Of a stretch of 64,000 bases of DNA, positions 1 to 9,161 are shown piece after piece. Within the stretch, counting starts at the first letter, position 1, and each line of letters starts with the position of its first letter. The DNA comes from a virus, in the IMG/VR virus record IMGVR_UViG_3300017917_002350, positions 1-64,000 of that record; one strand, written 5' to 3'. The translations under genes were made by a program, and so were the position numbers. The notes beneath the pieces were generated by a model. That model had not been told where the DNA came from. It saw only the letters and a program-made list of their open reading frames with translations, and did no database searches.

Positions 1-2
1 AA

Positions 3-50
3 TTTTACTATCCACCTGGCCCTGTTGGTAAAAAAGCCGTCAAGAAATAA
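3..50 (+). CDS. 3' end of an upstream gene (partial)
   Basis: The window opens inside a plus-strand reading frame that ends with FYYPPGPVGKKAVKK and a TAA stop. The other two forward frames give less protein-like residues, and this frame stops one base before the convergent HNH gene. The proline/glycine-rich, lysine-ended tail does not identify a family. In T4 the small terminase precedes the large terminase, but nothing here proves that identity. Confidence 0.4.
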   Translation, partial: FYYPPGPVGKKAVKK

Positions 51-578
51 CTAAGCAGCATCTCTATCTCTACCCAAATACTGATTCCATTTGGGATCTC
101 GAACTCTAAACGGACTATTTTTCCACGCAGCAGCCAATGCCCAATAATCTGGACGATATGGTTTACGAACAGGTTGCATAAAACTTTTATCAGCTTTACG
201 CCAGTTACAAGCCTTGCAACTGGTTACACAGTTGGTCCATTCAGTCTTACCGCCATGACTGATTGGTCGCACATGATCGATAGTAAGATCTCCAAAATCA
301 AAAGTATCTTCACAATACTGACATTGATACAAGTCTCGTAGGTACATGTTATACCTTGTAAAGTTTACCTTACGTTTGAAATTAAAATATTCTTTTGTGA
401 TAGCCACACTGGGCACATTGATAGCCAATTTTTCGCTGTGAATAATCCAGTCTGGATAAGTTTCAATCACTTGAATTCTGCCCAAGTACATGAGTTTGAT
501 AGCATGTTGCCAGTGGATTACACTTAGCGGTAGTACGCTGATTGGTGTATAATCTTTGTTCAAAAGTAAAGTGTGGCT
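51..578 (-). CDS. HNH endonuclease
   Basis: A 175-residue HNH-family nuclease that would cut DNA through a metal-bound His-Asn-His finger. The C-terminal half shows the expected layout: a CQYC pair near residue 92, IDHVRPISHGG with the catalytic His, then TNCVTSCKACNWRK with the second zinc-binding Cys pair. The N-terminal part (LLLNKDYTPISVLP) matches the usual bacterial form of this family. Start chosen at the Met before SHTLLLNKDY, because the eight residues upstream are not conserved-looking and would run into the terminase start. The gene lies head-to-head with TerL (13 bp between starts) and its stop abuts the upstream gene. It may be a free-standing homing endonuclease next to a packaging gene, but a resident nuclease is also possible. 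Confidence 0.85.
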   Translation of the reverse strand, partial: SHTLLLNKDYTPISVLPLSVIHWQHAIKLMYLGRIQVIETYPDWIIHSEKLAINVPSVAITKEYFNFKRKVNFTRYNMYLRDLYQCQYCEDTFDFGDLTIDHVRPISHGGKTEWTNCVTSCKACNWRKADKSFMQPVRKPYRPDYWALAAAWKNSPFRVRDPKWNQYLGRDRDAA

Positions 579-591
579 CATAAGTATTAGT

Positions 592-2163
592 ATGAAAAAC
601 AATGATACAGCTAGTATTATAAAGACACCTTATCAAAAGGTCAATTTTTCTGAAGAGCAAATTGTAGAATTTATGCGGTGTGCGGATCCGGACACAGGAC
701 CGGAGTATTTCATGAGCAATTATTTCTACATTCAGCACCCAGTTCGGGGCAAAATGCTATATCAACCTTTTGAGTATCAACGGAAACTTATAGATACTTA
801 TCACAATAATAGATTCAGTATCAGCCTCATGCCCAGACAAACTGGTAAAACCACAAGTGCAGCCGGCTACTTGCTTTGGTTTGCCATGTTTCGCCCAGAC
901 TCAACCATTCTAATTGCGGCGCACAAATATACAGGTGCCCAAGAAATCATGCAGCGTGTTCGTTATGCATATGAATTATGCCCAGACTGGATCAGAGCTG
1001 GTGTTACTAGTTATAACAAAGGTTCAATTGATTTTGAAAATGGGTCAAGAATTGTAAGTCAAACAACTACGGAAACTACTGGTCGAGGTATGAGTATTAC
1101 GCTGTTGTACTGCGACGAGTTTGCGTTTGTTAGACCCACAATCGCCAAAGAATTTTGGACCAGTATTTCGCCAACACTGAGCACTGGTGGTAAAGCAATT
1201 ATTACAAGTACCCCAAACAGCGATGAAGATCAGTTTGCATTTATTTGGAAGCAGGCCAACAAGTGTTTTGATGAGTTTGGTAATCCAAGAACCGACGGAC
1301 TTGGATTAAATGGATTTCGAGCATATCAGGCCAGATGGGACGAACATCCGGATAGAGACGAAAAATGGAAGCAGGAAGAAATTGGACGTATTGGCGAAGA
1401 ACGTTTTAGACGCGAACACGGTTGTGAATTTTTGATTTATGACGAAACCCTAATAAATTCAATTACTTTGTCAGAACTGCAAGGCCGCGATCCGGTAGAA
1501 TTGCAGGGTCAAGTGCGCTGGTATCAAAAACCGCAACGCGATAAAACTTATGTGATTGGATTAGATCCCAGTTTAGGCACAGGCGGTGATCCTGCTGCTA
1601 TACAAGTGTTTGAATTGCCCACCATGATTCAAGTGGCCGAATGGCAACACAACAAAACTCCCATACAAAGACAAGTTACAATATTGAAAGAAATATGTGA
1701 GTATCTTTACGAAACAATTGGTACACAAAATGATATCTATTACAGTGTGGAAAATAACACCTTGGGCGAAGCAGCATTGATTGTTATATCAGAATTTGGC
1801 GAAGAAAACATAAAAGGCACATTTTTAAGCCAACCAGTCAAAACAGGACAAGCTAGAATTCATCGCAAAGGTTTCACTACTACAAACAAGACAAAATTAG
1901 CAGTGTGCGCAAAACTGAAAAATCTTGTTGAAAATCGAAAGATGATTATTTGCAGTAAAAACTTGATAAGCGAGTTGAAAACCTTTGTGGCCAGCGGAGC
2001 AGGATTTGCAGCCAAAACAGGAGAAACAGATGATCTAGTAACCAGCACCTTGCTGGTGCTTAGAATAATTCAGGCGTTACAAAGTTTTGATGCAGATTTG
2101 GATGAAAAATTACGTGATAAAAGTGATGATTATATTGCTCCAATGCCTTTTATAATGATTTAA
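592..2163 (+). CDS. 17: terminase large subunit (T4 gp17-like)
   Basis: The DNA-packaging motor: an N-terminal ATPase translocates DNA into the prohead and a C-terminal RNase H-fold nuclease cuts the concatemer. Walker A is LMPRQTGKTT near residues 79-88 and Walker B is LLYCDEFAFV near 171-180. The nuclease domain has GLDPSLGTGGDP near 322, SVENNTLGEA near 395 and the closing acidic motif TDDLVTS near 480. At 523 residues it is shorter than T4 gp17 (610), as in many aquatic T4-like phages. Start taken at ATG 592, because 12 residues upstream would overlap the divergent HNH gene without a ribosome-binding site. A late-promoter box follows directly after its stop. Confidence 0.95.
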   Translation: MKNNDTASIIKTPYQKVNFSEEQIVEFMRCADPDTGPEYFMSNYFYIQHPVRGKMLYQPFEYQRKLIDTYHNNRFSISLMPRQTGKTTSAAGYLLWFAMFRPDSTILIAAHKYTGAQEIMQRVRYAYELCPDWIRAGVTSYNKGSIDFENGSRIVSQTTTETTGRGMSITLLYCDEFAFVRPTIAKEFWTSISPTLSTGGKAIITSTPNSDEDQFAFIWKQANKCFDEFGNPRTDGLGLNGFRAYQARWDEHPDRDEKWKQEEIGRIGEERFRREHGCEFLIYDETLINSITLSELQGRDPVELQGQVRWYQKPQRDKTYVIGLDPSLGTGGDPAAIQVFELPTMIQVAEWQHNKTPIQRQVTILKEICEYLYETIGTQNDIYYSVENNTLGEAALIVISEFGEENIKGTFLSQPVKTGQARIHRKGFTTTNKTKLAVCAKLKNLVENRKMIICSKNLISELKTFVASGAGFAAKTGETDDLVTSTLLVLRIIQALQSFDADLDEKLRDKSDDYIAPMPFIMI

Positions 2164-2164
2164 C

Positions 2165-2172
2165 GATAAATA
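2165..2172 (+). promoter_or_regulatory. late promoter box GATAAATA
   Basis: GATAAATA differs from the T4 late consensus TATAAATA only in its first base. It lies between the terminase stop and the next ATG. Seven bases separate its end from ATG 2180 and there is no Shine-Dalgarno sequence, so a T4-like start site would give an almost leaderless mRNA. The same 7-nt spacing occurs at 12382 and 46164. Confidence 0.55.
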
Positions 2173-2179
2173 ACATATT

Positions 2180-3619
2180 ATGAGAGAATTAGATAAAATA
2201 TCGGCAGCTTTATTTGACAAAATACGCAGCAGATTTGATGCTGTAAATATTGGCAACGATAAAGCTCAAAACATCAACGATCCTGAGCAAGCAAGATTTT
2301 TTAACTTTGATTATATAAGTAGTGACGGCGAAAATTTTGGTAATGTCACCATAAGTTTAATTGATGAAAACAGTCTAAAAATTTATTACGGATCAAACGT
2401 GACAGATGGTCTAGATGAAAACCAACAACAAGAATGGTTTAGTTTTTTGCGAGATCTTAAAAATTTTGCAAGACGTAATATGTTGACTTTTGATACAAGA
2501 GATATCAATAGAAGTAATTTAGATTTAAAGGACATACAACAACAAGCCGGTGCAGACGCTACATTTCACAAAGATGAACTAGCCATAGCCGAAAGTCGTT
2601 TATACGGGTTAGGTAATAATAAACGAATAAGCTTTGGTGATGTTGGCGCACACAAAATTATTATCAAACATAACAATCAAATTGATCCGGACAAGCGCGG
2701 AGACCGTGCTCGAAAAATTGAATATATTTTTATTGAAACTCCAATTGGTGAACGGTTTTTATTAAATCATACCAATTTACATGGAGCAAGAGCTTTGGCC
2801 AAATATCTAGGCGCAGGAGGTAGCATCAACGACAGAGGAAGCGAACTGATTAACGAAATGGTCAAAGAAATGGCCAGCATGCGTCATTTTGTTCGTGCTA
2901 TGCGTAATAGAACATTTGAGGACGCAGAAACTACTCGTTATGTCGAAGCTGCTTGCAATAGATATAACGAAGTAAAAGATCACTTAAAACGATTCCAGGG
3001 ACGTAACGGACATGAATTATTGATTGACATGCTGAATCAAAATAACGAAATTGATGAACAAATTGACATTGAAGAAATGAAAGAAAGATTTGTCAAAAAA
3101 ATCTACGATGATCGTTTTAATGATGCATTGCCTTATGTTTTTAGAGCATATCATAACCGTAAAAAATCAAGTACAGCAGAAAGCAATGAATTTGAATCTT
3201 GGGCAACTGGTGTAACTGAAGCCACTTGGGATGCAGATAACGACGACGTAGATGAAAATAGTCTAATTAGATTGTTCCAGACACCTATAGCAACCGGCAT
3301 CGACGGTATGGATGCAATAGCCGCAATCGCCAATATTCAAAAACTTGATGCAGATGACCTAAAAGATTCAATCAAAAAATTAGCAAATGTGCAAGGGCCA
3401 GACGCTGATGTACGCAATACTATTATAGGTTGGTTGATGTCCAATGGTGAACGTGCATTAGCCCAAACTTTGTTTCAAAATTTGCAACAGCAAAATGCCA
3501 ATACACAACCGGCTCCTCAACAACCAGCACCACCACAACAACTAGTTGGTGCGTCAACAATGGATCAACCTGTGGTTTCAGAGGATTTGATCATAATGCG
3601 CAAATTAGCCGGACTTTAA
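2180..3619 (+). CDS. conserved phage protein, probably late/virion
   Basis: A 479-residue protein of unrecognised family. The N-terminus (MRELDKISAALFDKIRSRFD) is amphipathic and resembles the starts of other late proteins in this window, such as MRELINILTE at 12397. The middle is mixed alpha/beta and charged. A low-complexity Gln/Pro/Ala linker lies near residues 440-460, followed by the ending IIMRKLAGL. The late promoter box seven bases upstream and the position just after TerL suggest a virion or assembly role; this is inference. No catalytic motif was seen. Confidence 0.75.
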   Translation: MRELDKISAALFDKIRSRFDAVNIGNDKAQNINDPEQARFFNFDYISSDGENFGNVTISLIDENSLKIYYGSNVTDGLDENQQQEWFSFLRDLKNFARRNMLTFDTRDINRSNLDLKDIQQQAGADATFHKDELAIAESRLYGLGNNKRISFGDVGAHKIIIKHNNQIDPDKRGDRARKIEYIFIETPIGERFLLNHTNLHGARALAKYLGAGGSINDRGSELINEMVKEMASMRHFVRAMRNRTFEDAETTRYVEAACNRYNEVKDHLKRFQGRNGHELLIDMLNQNNEIDEQIDIEEMKERFVKKIYDDRFNDALPYVFRAYHNRKKSSTAESNEFESWATGVTEATWDADNDDVDENSLIRLFQTPIATGIDGMDAIAAIANIQKLDADDLKDSIKKLANVQGPDADVRNTIIGWLMSNGERALAQTLFQNLQQQNANTQPAPQQPAPPQQLVGASTMDQPVVSEDLIIMRKLAGL

Positions 3620-3622
3620 TAA

Positions 3623-4600
3623 ATGAATTGTAAAATAATTTATGGGGGATTCAATCCTAGGTGGCAGGCTGGCCGCCTGGAAAGAGAAATAGTTGATAAT
3701 CTTGTTATAGATTTAGAAAGATTGTATCCTAATTTAAAAAAGTTGCTGGTTGTAACTAGTTGGCATGATCCAAATAAATTGATTGAAGAAATCAAACTAA
3801 CCAATCCACAACTCACAGTTTTATGTAGTTTGACTGATCCTCTAGGACCAATTGAAAATTTACTAGAAAATATTCCAGGCAAAGTAATTTTGGTAGGTTA
3901 CGTAGACGGAAATTTTTATTTTGATTTTTGGGCAGTTGCATGTTTAAATTTTTTTAAAAAATATAATAATTTAGAATTAGAACCAACACATTTTAAATAT
4001 GTCTACCTTAATTATAATCGTAAGCCGCATAGACATAGAATCAACTTTATACAGTGCTTAGAAACATATAATCTAATAGATGCTGGTTGTGTAACCTTAG
4101 GCAAAAGCAAATATACTCTAAATGAGTACCCTGATGATTATAAACAATACGGAGCAGACGATGTAGTTGGAGATGTTGGTATACCAAACGACATTTACAG
4201 TTTAGGACAAATTGATGTTTGGAATAAGTCTTTCATAAATGTGGTCAGTGAAACCCAATTTGAATTTTCTAAAAATGTTTTTTTAAGTGAAAAAATCTTC
4301 AAACCAATATTAGGACTACGACCGTTTATAATAAATGGAAGTCCTGGAATATATGGAATATTAAAAAGAAGTGGGTTTGATTGTTTTGATGATCTTTTTC
4401 CGGTTACAAAATTACAAGAATCCCAGTTCGATCATTACAAGTTTGCAATTCATAGCACTATATGTGATTGTCTTGTTTATTATCGGCAGCAAGACTTGAT
4501 GACAATTTATAATCAAATAAAACCAAGGCTTTTATATAATCAAAATCTTTTTTATGAATACGCAAGAAATCAAAGAATTAATATCCAACTCAATTTTTGA
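3623..4600 (+). CDS. glycosyltransferase-like protein (GT10-like fold), paralog 1
   Basis: 325 residues. A central YLNYNRKPHRHR segment (near residues 132-143) resembles the N-R-K-P-x-x-H-R signature of phage and bacterial fucosyltransferase-like/exostosin-like proteins. It is followed by VSETQFEF and FLSEKIFKPI...RPFII (near 212-240), like the acceptor/donor region of GT10 enzymes. The late-gene box is not repeated here; it follows the 479-aa gene by 3 bp and probably shares its transcript. It has two paralogs, at 4554 and 30797, with the same SEK-x-F/L and final GF-x-x-F pattern. Substrate unknown. The family assignment rests on motif resemblance only. Confidence 0.65.
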   Translation: MNCKIIYGGFNPRWQAGRLEREIVDNLVIDLERLYPNLKKLLVVTSWHDPNKLIEEIKLTNPQLTVLCSLTDPLGPIENLLENIPGKVILVGYVDGNFYFDFWAVACLNFFKKYNNLELEPTHFKYVYLNYNRKPHRHRINFIQCLETYNLIDAGCVTLGKSKYTLNEYPDDYKQYGADDVVGDVGIPNDIYSLGQIDVWNKSFINVVSETQFEFSKNVFLSEKIFKPILGLRPFIINGSPGIYGILKRSGFDCFDDLFPVTKLQESQFDHYKFAIHSTICDCLVYYRQQDLMTIYNQIKPRLLYNQNLFYEYARNQRINIQLNF

Positions 4601-5546
4601 TCGTGCAATAGTAGTAAATGATCAATGTGTTTTAATTAATTTAGATTGGCTAACTGATCGGAATTATCAAAGCCAAGGAATCAATGAACTTATTTTTTTA
4701 GCAGGACAATACACCAATAATATTTTTGTTTTTTTAATCAGAGACGGAGTAAATTGTAAACTCACTGGGCTGGATTATGCTATTAGAAAAATAATTAACA
4801 ATTTGAATCTTACTGCACAAACCTGTTATATTTACGGGTATGACGATTTACAAATTGAAAATACAACCTTTATTCAGCTTGATACCACACAAATGTGGTG
4901 CAGTTTGGTTTACCATGAATTAAAAAATTATAAACCAAATTACAATTTTTTTACTAAAAAATTTGCAGCTTTATTTGGCCGGCATGATTTTTACAGACTC
5001 AAAATAATAAAGTATCTTCATGAAAATTACCGCAGCGATTGTCTACTGAGTTATAATTCAAAAATAGGAAAATGCAATCATAGATTTCAATCATGGTTTG
5101 ATGATGATCTGGCATGGTATAGTGATAATTGCCCAATATTATTAGATTTTGATGCAACTGAAGGTTGGGTACCATATCAAAAAAGTTTAGGAAAAATTAC
5201 CAAACACTGTGATTTGTATTTTTTAGAAATAGTTGCCGAAACTGATCCTTATTCCAATAAATTTTTCACTGAAAAAAGTCTTAAAAACTTTTATTTACAA
5301 AAACCTTTTCTTTTGATGTCTGAAAAGCATAGCCTCAAACAATTACAACAAAAAGGATTTAAAACTTTTACTCCATGGATCAACGAGTCCTACGATGAGA
5401 TAAGTTGCCCAAATAAAAGATTAAACGCAATTCTTAGAGAAATTGATCGTTTGAGTTCAATTTCTATTACGGATTTAAACAGCATGTATTTGGAAATGGC
5501 GCCCGTATTAGAGCATAATAGGCAAAATTTCTTGAAATTTATTTGA
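4554..5546 (+). CDS. glycosyltransferase-like protein (GT10-like fold), paralog 2
   Basis: A 330-residue paralog of the preceding gene, overlapping its 3' end by 47 bp. Matching landmarks are FGRHDFYRLKIIKYL (replacing the NRKPHRHR block), VAETDPYSNKFFTEKSLK, KPFLLM, the QKGFKTF segment and the closing SYDEI block. It is more diverged and has lost the basic NRKP motif, so activity is uncertain. The last codon (TGA) lies inside the -35 hexamer of the gp32 promoter, so transcription of gp32 starts as this gene ends. Function in glycan transfer is inferred from the family pattern. Confidence 0.65.
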   Translation: MNTQEIKELISNSIFDRAIVVNDQCVLINLDWLTDRNYQSQGINELIFLAGQYTNNIFVFLIRDGVNCKLTGLDYAIRKIINNLNLTAQTCYIYGYDDLQIENTTFIQLDTTQMWCSLVYHELKNYKPNYNFFTKKFAALFGRHDFYRLKIIKYLHENYRSDCLLSYNSKIGKCNHRFQSWFDDDLAWYSDNCPILLDFDATEGWVPYQKSLGKITKHCDLYFLEIVAETDPYSNKFFTEKSLKNFYLQKPFLLMSEKHSLKQLQQKGFKTFTPWINESYDEISCPNKRLNAILREIDRLSSISITDLNSMYLEMAPVLEHNRQNFLKFI

Positions 5547-5570
5547 CATGCTAAATACACATGTTATACA
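5543..5570 (+). promoter_or_regulatory. host-type promoter of gene 32
   Basis: TTGACA at 5543-5548, a 16-bp spacer, and TATACA at 5565-5570 with an upstream TG (extended -10). The stop codon of the preceding gene lies within the -35 box. The predicted start is near 5577, about 55 bases before the gp32 ATG. Confidence 0.75.
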
Positions 5571-5589
5571 ATTGCACGGTGCAGTTGTA
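5567..5589 (+). promoter_or_regulatory. inverted repeat at the gene 32 transcription start
   Basis: TACAATTGCAC and GTGCAGTTGTA flank a single G. The 11-base arms have one mismatch. The dyad overlaps the -10 box and the expected start, so it could be an operator or could fold at the very 5' end of the mRNA. Confidence 0.5.
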
Positions 5590-5632
5590 TATCTAGGCAC
5601 AAACATTATGGCATTTTATAAGGAGAAACATT

Positions 5633-6628
5633 ATGGCCACTTCATTAGCAGAAATCCGCGCAAAACTACAAGCGCAAGAAAACCGCAGCACGGGCGGTCA
5701 ATCACAAGGCGACAACGCCATCTATGCACACTGGAACATTCCTGAAGGCTCAAGTGCAAAAATTAGATTCCTACCAGACGCAAACGCAAAGAACGATTTC
5801 TTTTGGGTTGAGCGATTGATGATTCGTTTGCCATTTGCGGGAATAAAAGGACAAGCAGATAGCAAGCCTGTTGTTGTGCAAGTACCCTGTGTAGAAATGT
5901 ATGGCGACGCTTGCCCTATTCTAGCAGAAGTTCGTACTTGGTTCAAAGACCCAGGACTGGAAGAAATGGGTCGTAAGTATTGGAAAAAGAAATCATATTT
6001 GTTCCAAGGTTTTGTAAGAGAGAATCCGCTGGCGGACGACAAAACACCTGAGAATCCTATTCGTAGATTCGTTATTAGTCCCCAGATCTTTAATTTAATC
6101 AAGGCTGCACTAATGGACCCAGAACTAGAAAGCATGCCTACAGATTACACCGCTGGATTGGATTTTACTGTTACAAAAACTAGCAAAGGTGGTTATGCAG
6201 ATTACAGCACCAGTAAATGGAGTCGTAAAGAGACTGCACTAACGGCACAAGAACAAGGTGCAATTGATAGTTTTGGTCTTTACAACTTGGCAGATTTCTT
6301 GCCTAAACGTCCTGGCGAAGTAGAACTAAAAGTTCTCAAGGAAATGTTTGAAGCAAGCGTAGACGGTCAAGCATATGATCCAGATCGCTGGAGCCAATAC
6401 TACAAGCCTAGTGGCTTCCAAGGCAAAGGCGGTGATGATACTGAATCGGCCGCTGCTCCTGCTCCAAAAGCAGCCGCTGCTCCGGTTCAATCTTCGAGTC
6501 CATTTGTTGCTGACGACGATGAAGATGACACTCCTGTTGCTACAGCTCCTGTGCAAGCACCTGCAACAAAACCTTCAAGTCAACGTGCCGAGGATATCTT
6601 GGCTATGATTCGAAATCGAGCAAAATAA
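5633..6628 (+). CDS. 32: single-stranded DNA-binding protein (gp32-like)
   Basis: 331 residues (T4 gp32: 301). It coats ssDNA during replication, recombination and repair and contacts UvsX, UvsY and the replisome. The N-terminus (SLAEIRAKLQAQENR) parallels the T4 basic self-association region, and WNIPEGSSAKIRFLPD matches the OB-fold entry. The Cys pair in VPCVEMYGDACPI sits where T4 has its zinc ribbon, but the full Cys/His set is not evident, so zinc binding is doubtful. The tail has an Ala/Pro-rich linker, an acidic stretch DDDEDD and then an unusual helical end (AEDILAMIRNRAK). A strong AAGGAG lies 8 bases before ATG 5633. A terminator follows the gene. Confidence 0.9.
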   Translation: MATSLAEIRAKLQAQENRSTGGQSQGDNAIYAHWNIPEGSSAKIRFLPDANAKNDFFWVERLMIRLPFAGIKGQADSKPVVVQVPCVEMYGDACPILAEVRTWFKDPGLEEMGRKYWKKKSYLFQGFVRENPLADDKTPENPIRRFVISPQIFNLIKAALMDPELESMPTDYTAGLDFTVTKTSKGGYADYSTSKWSRKETALTAQEQGAIDSFGLYNLADFLPKRPGEVELKVLKEMFEASVDGQAYDPDRWSQYYKPSGFQGKGGDDTESAAAPAPKAAAAPVQSSSPFVADDDEDDTPVATAPVQAPATKPSSQRAEDILAMIRNRAK

Positions 6629-6630
6629 AA

Positions 6631-6654
6631 ACAAGGGGGAAACCCCTTGTTTCA
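6631..6654 (+). terminator. intrinsic terminator after gene 32
   Basis: An 8-bp stem ACAAGGGG/CCCCTTGT closed by a GAAA tetraloop and followed by a T-rich stretch. It lies directly after the gp32 stop. It probably limits read-through into uvsX or stabilises the gp32 mRNA end. Confidence 0.75.
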
Positions 6655-6686
6655 TCTTATAAAAACAATATTCAAGGAAACTAATT

Positions 6687-7754
6687 ATGGCAACTAAACC
6701 ATTCGACGTCTCAAAATTTCGCAAAAGTATTACAAAAAGTATTGACGGTATCAGTGTTGGATTTAACGATCCAACAGACTGGATCAGCACAAACAACTAC
6801 GCACTCAACTACCTTATTAGCGGCGACTTTAACAAAGGTATTCCGATGGGCAAAGTTACTGTATTTGCTGGGGAATCTGGTGCGGGTAAATCCTTTATCT
6901 GCTCGGGAAATCTCGTCAAGAATGCGCAAGAGCAAGGCATTTATGTTATCCTTATTGATACTGAGAACGCACTTGACGAAGCGTGGTTACACGCTCTTGG
7001 CGTCAACACAAGCGATGAGAAACTTCTCAAACTCAATATGGCCATGATCGACGATGTGGCCAAAATGATCACAGAGTTTGTTAAAGAGTATAAAACGTTG
7101 CCTGAAGATCAGAGACCCAAGGTTCTAATTGTGTTAGACAGTTTGGGTATGCTGCTTACTCCTACTGACGTCAATCAGTTTGAAGCTGGTGACTTAAAAG
7201 GTGACATGGGTCGTAAGCCCAAGGCACTTACGGCATTAGTACGTAACTGTGTGAACATGTTTGGCAGTTTGAATATTGGCCTAGTGGCTACCAATCATAC
7301 CTATGCCAGTCAAGACATGTTTGACCCAGATGACAAGATTTCAGGTGGACAGGGTTTTATCTATGCAAGCAGTATAGTTGTTGCTATGCGCAAACTCAAG
7401 CTTAAAGAAGATGAAGATGGCAACAAGATTAGTGAAGTAAAAGGTATTAGAGCAGCTTGCAAGATTATGAAAACACGTTACGCAAAACCGTTTGAAAGTG
7501 TGCAGGTCAAGATTCCTTATGAGTCTGGGATGAATCCATATAGCGGACTAGTAGACATGTTTGAAGGCAAAGGTTTATTGACCAAAGAAGGCAACAGTCT
7601 TAAATACACGCTAGCAGATGGTACAGTTATTAAACAGTTTCGTAAAGCATGGGAGCGCAATGAGGATAATAGTTTGGATCGAGTAATGGCAGATTTTACA
7701 GCTAATCCTCATAAAGATACCATTTCTATTCAACCGGAAGAGGAACCAGTATAA
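6687..7754 (+). CDS. uvsX: UvsX RecA-like recombinase
   Basis: 355 residues (T4 UvsX: 391). It forms filaments on ssDNA and catalyses strand exchange for recombination-dependent replication. Walker A GESGAGKS lies near residues 62-69 and Walker B VLIVLDSLGML near 145. The TNHTYAS and SGGQGFIYASS segments match the L1/L2 DNA-binding region of the UvsX family. The ribosome-binding site AAGGAAA is 8 bases before the ATG. It forms a set with gp32 upstream and UvsY downstream; the gene stop overlaps the next start by one base (TAATG). Confidence 0.95.
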   Translation: MATKPFDVSKFRKSITKSIDGISVGFNDPTDWISTNNYALNYLISGDFNKGIPMGKVTVFAGESGAGKSFICSGNLVKNAQEQGIYVILIDTENALDEAWLHALGVNTSDEKLLKLNMAMIDDVAKMITEFVKEYKTLPEDQRPKVLIVLDSLGMLLTPTDVNQFEAGDLKGDMGRKPKALTALVRNCVNMFGSLNIGLVATNHTYASQDMFDPDDKISGGQGFIYASSIVVAMRKLKLKEDEDGNKISEVKGIRAACKIMKTRYAKPFESVQVKIPYESGMNPYSGLVDMFEGKGLLTKEGNSLKYTLADGTVIKQFRKAWERNEDNSLDRVMADFTANPHKDTISIQPEEEPV

Positions 7755-7993
7755 TGAGTATTGATGTTGAAGTATTAATTGAATCATACACTATTTTAAA
7801 ACAATATATTCCTACCAAAGACCGTCAGGAGGCAGCAGATAATTTAATGAGTGTTATGGTGGATCTTTTAAGCGATGATCAACTTAAGGAATTAGGCACA
7901 GTTGATTTACCACTAAGCAGAGCATTAAAAGAATATACTTCAGATGACCAAGAAAATTCTGACGACGATGACTACAATTATGACGAACGATAG
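7754..7993 (+). CDS. small acidic protein downstream of UvsX
   Basis: 79 residues. A helical N-terminal half (VEVLIESYTILKQYI...ADNLMSVMVDLL) is followed by a strongly acidic tail with DDQENSDDDDYNYDE. Coupled to UvsX by a TAATG overlap and to the next gene by 14 bp. Family not recognised. The acidic tail recalls those of phage SSB and recombination accessory proteins, so a partner role in the UvsX/UvsY machinery is plausible but unproven. Confidence 0.7.
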   Translation: MSIDVEVLIESYTILKQYIPTKDRQEAADNLMSVMVDLLSDDQLKELGTVDLPLSRALKEYTSDDQENSDDDDYNYDER

Positions 7994-9161
7994 AGATTAC
8001 TATTGTTCAGTTAAATTCAAGTATCTTAAGGTTGATTTAGAATCAAAAATTTCTTACAATTGCCATGCTGCTGAGCCACATGCTATTGACTTTCAATGGC
8101 TACAAAAAAATAAAGGACAATTATTTAATAGTGTTATAAATGTGTTTGAGCGCAATGAAATGTTGCAAAACATTCGAAATAAAAGTTGTAATCAGAATTG
8201 TTGGAAAGCAGAAGATCTTGGGCAGCTAAGTCCTCGGCAGATTCAACAAGGACAAGAAAAAACTCATTATGACGTAATTACTAACCCAGAAATTATAGAT
8301 CTTACTATAGGCACTGATTGCAATTTGACATGTTCGTACTGTTCAAAAGAAAACAGTAGTGCTTGGCGAAATGATTTATCAAAAAATGGGTTCTATCATA
8401 TTAAAGAAGAAGAAAAAAGATATTCAAATAACAAGTTGGATTTAGTATTATCAAATATCTCTCAAGTGAATAGATATAATTCAAAACCTTCTTTAATGAT
8501 TAGGGATGAGATATCTGCACTCTCAAATAATTTGAAAGAATTAGTTATTACTGGCGGAGAACCTTTATTACACAAATTTTTAATTGAAATTATTGATAGC
8601 TATAAACATGTACCTAAAATTAAATTGTTTACTGGTTTAGGAATTAACTTTGACAAATTTTCCAAGCTGATGTCAAAAATAAAAGTATACGATAATTTGT
8701 ATATAGCAATAAGTGTGGAATCTACAAAAGAGAATTATGAATTTAATCGTTATGGTATGAGATGGAATGATTTGATTAAAAAAATAGATTTTTTAAAGGA
8801 AAATAATTTTAATATTGTTTTTCATTCTACCTTGTCAAATTTGACTTTACTTGATTTTGATAGTTTTTATAATTTGTTTTCTAAGAATCATCAAATTGAA
8901 TATGACTTAGTGTATAATCCGTATTTTATGGCACCAAACGTACTTGATGATAGTAGCAAACACGAAATTATAAGTAAATTAAAAAAAATATCATTGGATA
9001 ACAAAGATATGATAATATCTAGTATCGCACAAGAGTCAACAGACAATCAAAAAAATAATCTTAAATATTTTTTAGAAGAATTTGTCAAAAGACGTAATGA
9101 TTTGTCTTTATCAATTTTTCCTAAATCATTTTTACAATGGTTAAACATAAATGTGGTATAA
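7980..9161 (+). CDS. radical SAM protein (twitch-type), paralog 1
   Basis: 393 residues. The [4Fe-4S] motif CNLTCSYC gives C114, C118 and C121. GGEPLL near residue 192 is the SAM-binding GGE motif. An N-terminal Cys cluster (CHAAEP, later SCNQNCWKAED) precedes the barrel, as in the paralogs at 57142 and 58151. Start chosen at ATG 7980 inside the preceding gene; a longer form would begin in the acidic tail. No peptide or sugar substrate can be named. It splits the usual uvsX-uvsY neighbourhood and is markedly AT-rich, so it looks like an inserted moron gene. Confidence 0.85.
   Translation: MTNDRDYYCSVKFKYLKVDLESKISYNCHAAEPHAIDFQWLQKNKGQLFNSVINVFERNEMLQNIRNKSCNQNCWKAEDLGQLSPRQIQQGQEKTHYDVITNPEIIDLTIGTDCNLTCSYCSKENSSAWRNDLSKNGFYHIKEEEKRYSNNKLDLVLSNISQVNRYNSKPSLMIRDEISALSNNLKELVITGGEPLLHKFLIEIIDSYKHVPKIKLFTGLGINFDKFSKLMSKIKVYDNLYIAISVESTKENYEFNRYGMRWNDLIKKIDFLKENNFNIVFHSTLSNLTLLDFDSFYNLFSKNHQIEYDLVYNPYFMAPNVLDDSSKHEIISKLKKISLDNKDMIISSIAQESTDNQKNNLKYFLEEFVKRRNDLSLSIFPKSFLQWLNINVV

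Noticed and set aside
5548-5745. 65-residue frame over the gene 32 leader
   Set aside because: Covers the promoter, dyad and gp32 start in another frame with no protein-like pattern.
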